This document shows positions 7,434 to 7,611 of a stretch of 7,611 nt of DNA, piece by piece (position 1 is the stretch's first letter; every line of letters starts with the position of its first letter). The DNA lies in the NCBI GenBank assembly GCA_030648135.1, contig JAUSIF010000292.1, positions 1 to 7,611 on the forward strand, in the 5' to 3' direction. The DNA is from Xanthobacteraceae bacterium (GTDB lineage: Bacteria > Pseudomonadota > Alphaproteobacteria > Rhizobiales > Xanthobacteraceae). The position numbers and the translations under genes were made by a program. The notes beneath the pieces were generated by a model that was not told the DNA's origin, ran no database searches, and saw only the letters and a list, made by a program, of their open reading frames with translations.

Positions 7434-7455
7434 TAGGAGGTTCCATAGCTCCAGT

Positions 7456-7611
7456 TCACAATACAAATGATCCCTCTCGTGCTCGTCTTTCGTCTGCCTC
7501 GGACATCATGGCGACGAGTTTGTCGAGCGCGATCTCTCGCCGCCAGCCAAGTTTAGCCTCGGCCTTCCGCGGCGAGCCCACCAAGTACTCGACCTCCGCC
7601 GGGCGGTAGAG
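7456..7611 (-). CDS. gmd: GDP-mannose 4,6-dehydratase, C-terminal fragment cut by the window edge
   Basis: The - strand is open from the right edge to the TGA at 7458-7456, giving the last 51 residues. The segment LYRPAEVEYLVGSPRKAEAK, then LGW, and the ending LDKLVAMMSEAD match the C-terminus of GDP-mannose 4,6-dehydratase, an extended-SDR enzyme. RPxEV and GxPxKAxxxLGW are family hallmarks near the sugar-nucleotide site. The enzyme makes GDP-4-keto-6-deoxymannose from GDP-mannose, the first step to GDP-fucose, GDP-rhamnose or GDP-perosamine for surface polysaccharide. The NAD-binding domain and catalytic residues lie outside the window. It faces the same way as the liv operon but is 362 bases away and functionally unrelated, so it probably belongs to a separate polysaccharide locus. 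Related NDP-sugar epimerases are less likely. Confidence 0.88.
   Translation of the reverse strand, partial: LYRPAEVEYLVGSPRKAEAKLGWRREIALDKLVAMMSEADERRAREGSFVL

Larger units (their letters stand above)
7094..7455. other. Intergenic region upstream of the liv operon, containing its probable control sites
   Basis: This 362-base gap separates gmd and livK, both on the - strand. It is clearly more AT-rich at 7200-7290 than the genes around it. From livK outward it holds the ribosome site, an inverted pair CAAGCTTC (7144-7151) and GAAGCTTG (7190-7197), a candidate -10, the ATAGGG/CCCTAT dyad, the FNR/FixK-type box, and an 11-bp tandem repeat close to gmd. No tRNA cloverleaf was seen. A 38-codon frame, ATG 7320 to TAG 7436 on the + strand, has no properly spaced ribosome site; it is preceded by an in-frame stop and is not called as a gene. 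Confidence 0.6.

Noticed and set aside
7276..7470. 64-codon + strand open frame starting at a TTG
   Set aside because: It starts inside the FNR-type box, has no ribosome site, and runs into the opposite strand of gmd. The product has no recognisable pattern.

Overview
The window looks like chromosomal DNA from a GC-rich proteobacterium, most likely an alphaproteobacterium of the Bradyrhizobium/Rhodopseudomonas/Rhodoplanes type. This rests on codon usage, the type of molybdenum hydroxylase, a FixK/FNR-type box, and an intergenic motif I recall from that group. The genus is an inference. No RNA gene, intact insertion sequence, CRISPR array or prophage was recognised.

Left part (2-2292, + strand): the molybdopterin-binding large subunit of a xanthine-dehydrogenase-family molybdenum hydroxylase, entering from beyond the left edge. 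The reading frame changes once. The N-terminal two thirds stop at a TGA at 1277-1279. The C-terminal domain restarts at ATG 1276 in another frame, with an ATGA overlap and a GGGAGG seven bases upstream. The two pieces together make about 763 residues of a normal large subunit, and the break lies between the two cofactor-binding halves. It is either a naturally split enzyme or a one-event frameshift.

Middle (2373-7093, - strand): a complete HAAT/Liv-type ABC uptake operon, transcribed right to left in the order livK (periplasmic binding protein), livG (ATPase), livF (ATPase), livM (permease), livH (permease). Coupling is tight, with ATGA overlaps for livG/livF and livM/livH and a 10-base gap for livF/livM. 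The only wide gap, 114 bases after livK, holds a perfect 12-bp stem-loop that probably sets a high ratio of binding protein to membrane components. The operon converges on the hydroxylase gene. The substrate is not readable from the sequence; branched-chain amino acids, short amides or aromatic/N-heterocyclic acids are all possible.

Right part (7094-7611): the AT-richer 362-base region upstream of livK carries a perfect TTGAT-N4-ATCAA box (FNR/Anr/FixK type), a perfect ATAGGG-N4-CCCTAT dyad and a candidate -10 hexamer. This suggests the transporter is controlled by oxygen or a related signal, perhaps with a second regulator. The window ends in the last 51 codons of a GDP-mannose 4,6-dehydratase gene on the - strand. 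An 11-bp tandem repeat lies just past its stop codon.

No wholly new system is evident. The most unusual points are the split hydroxylase gene and the stacked regulatory dyads upstream of livK.
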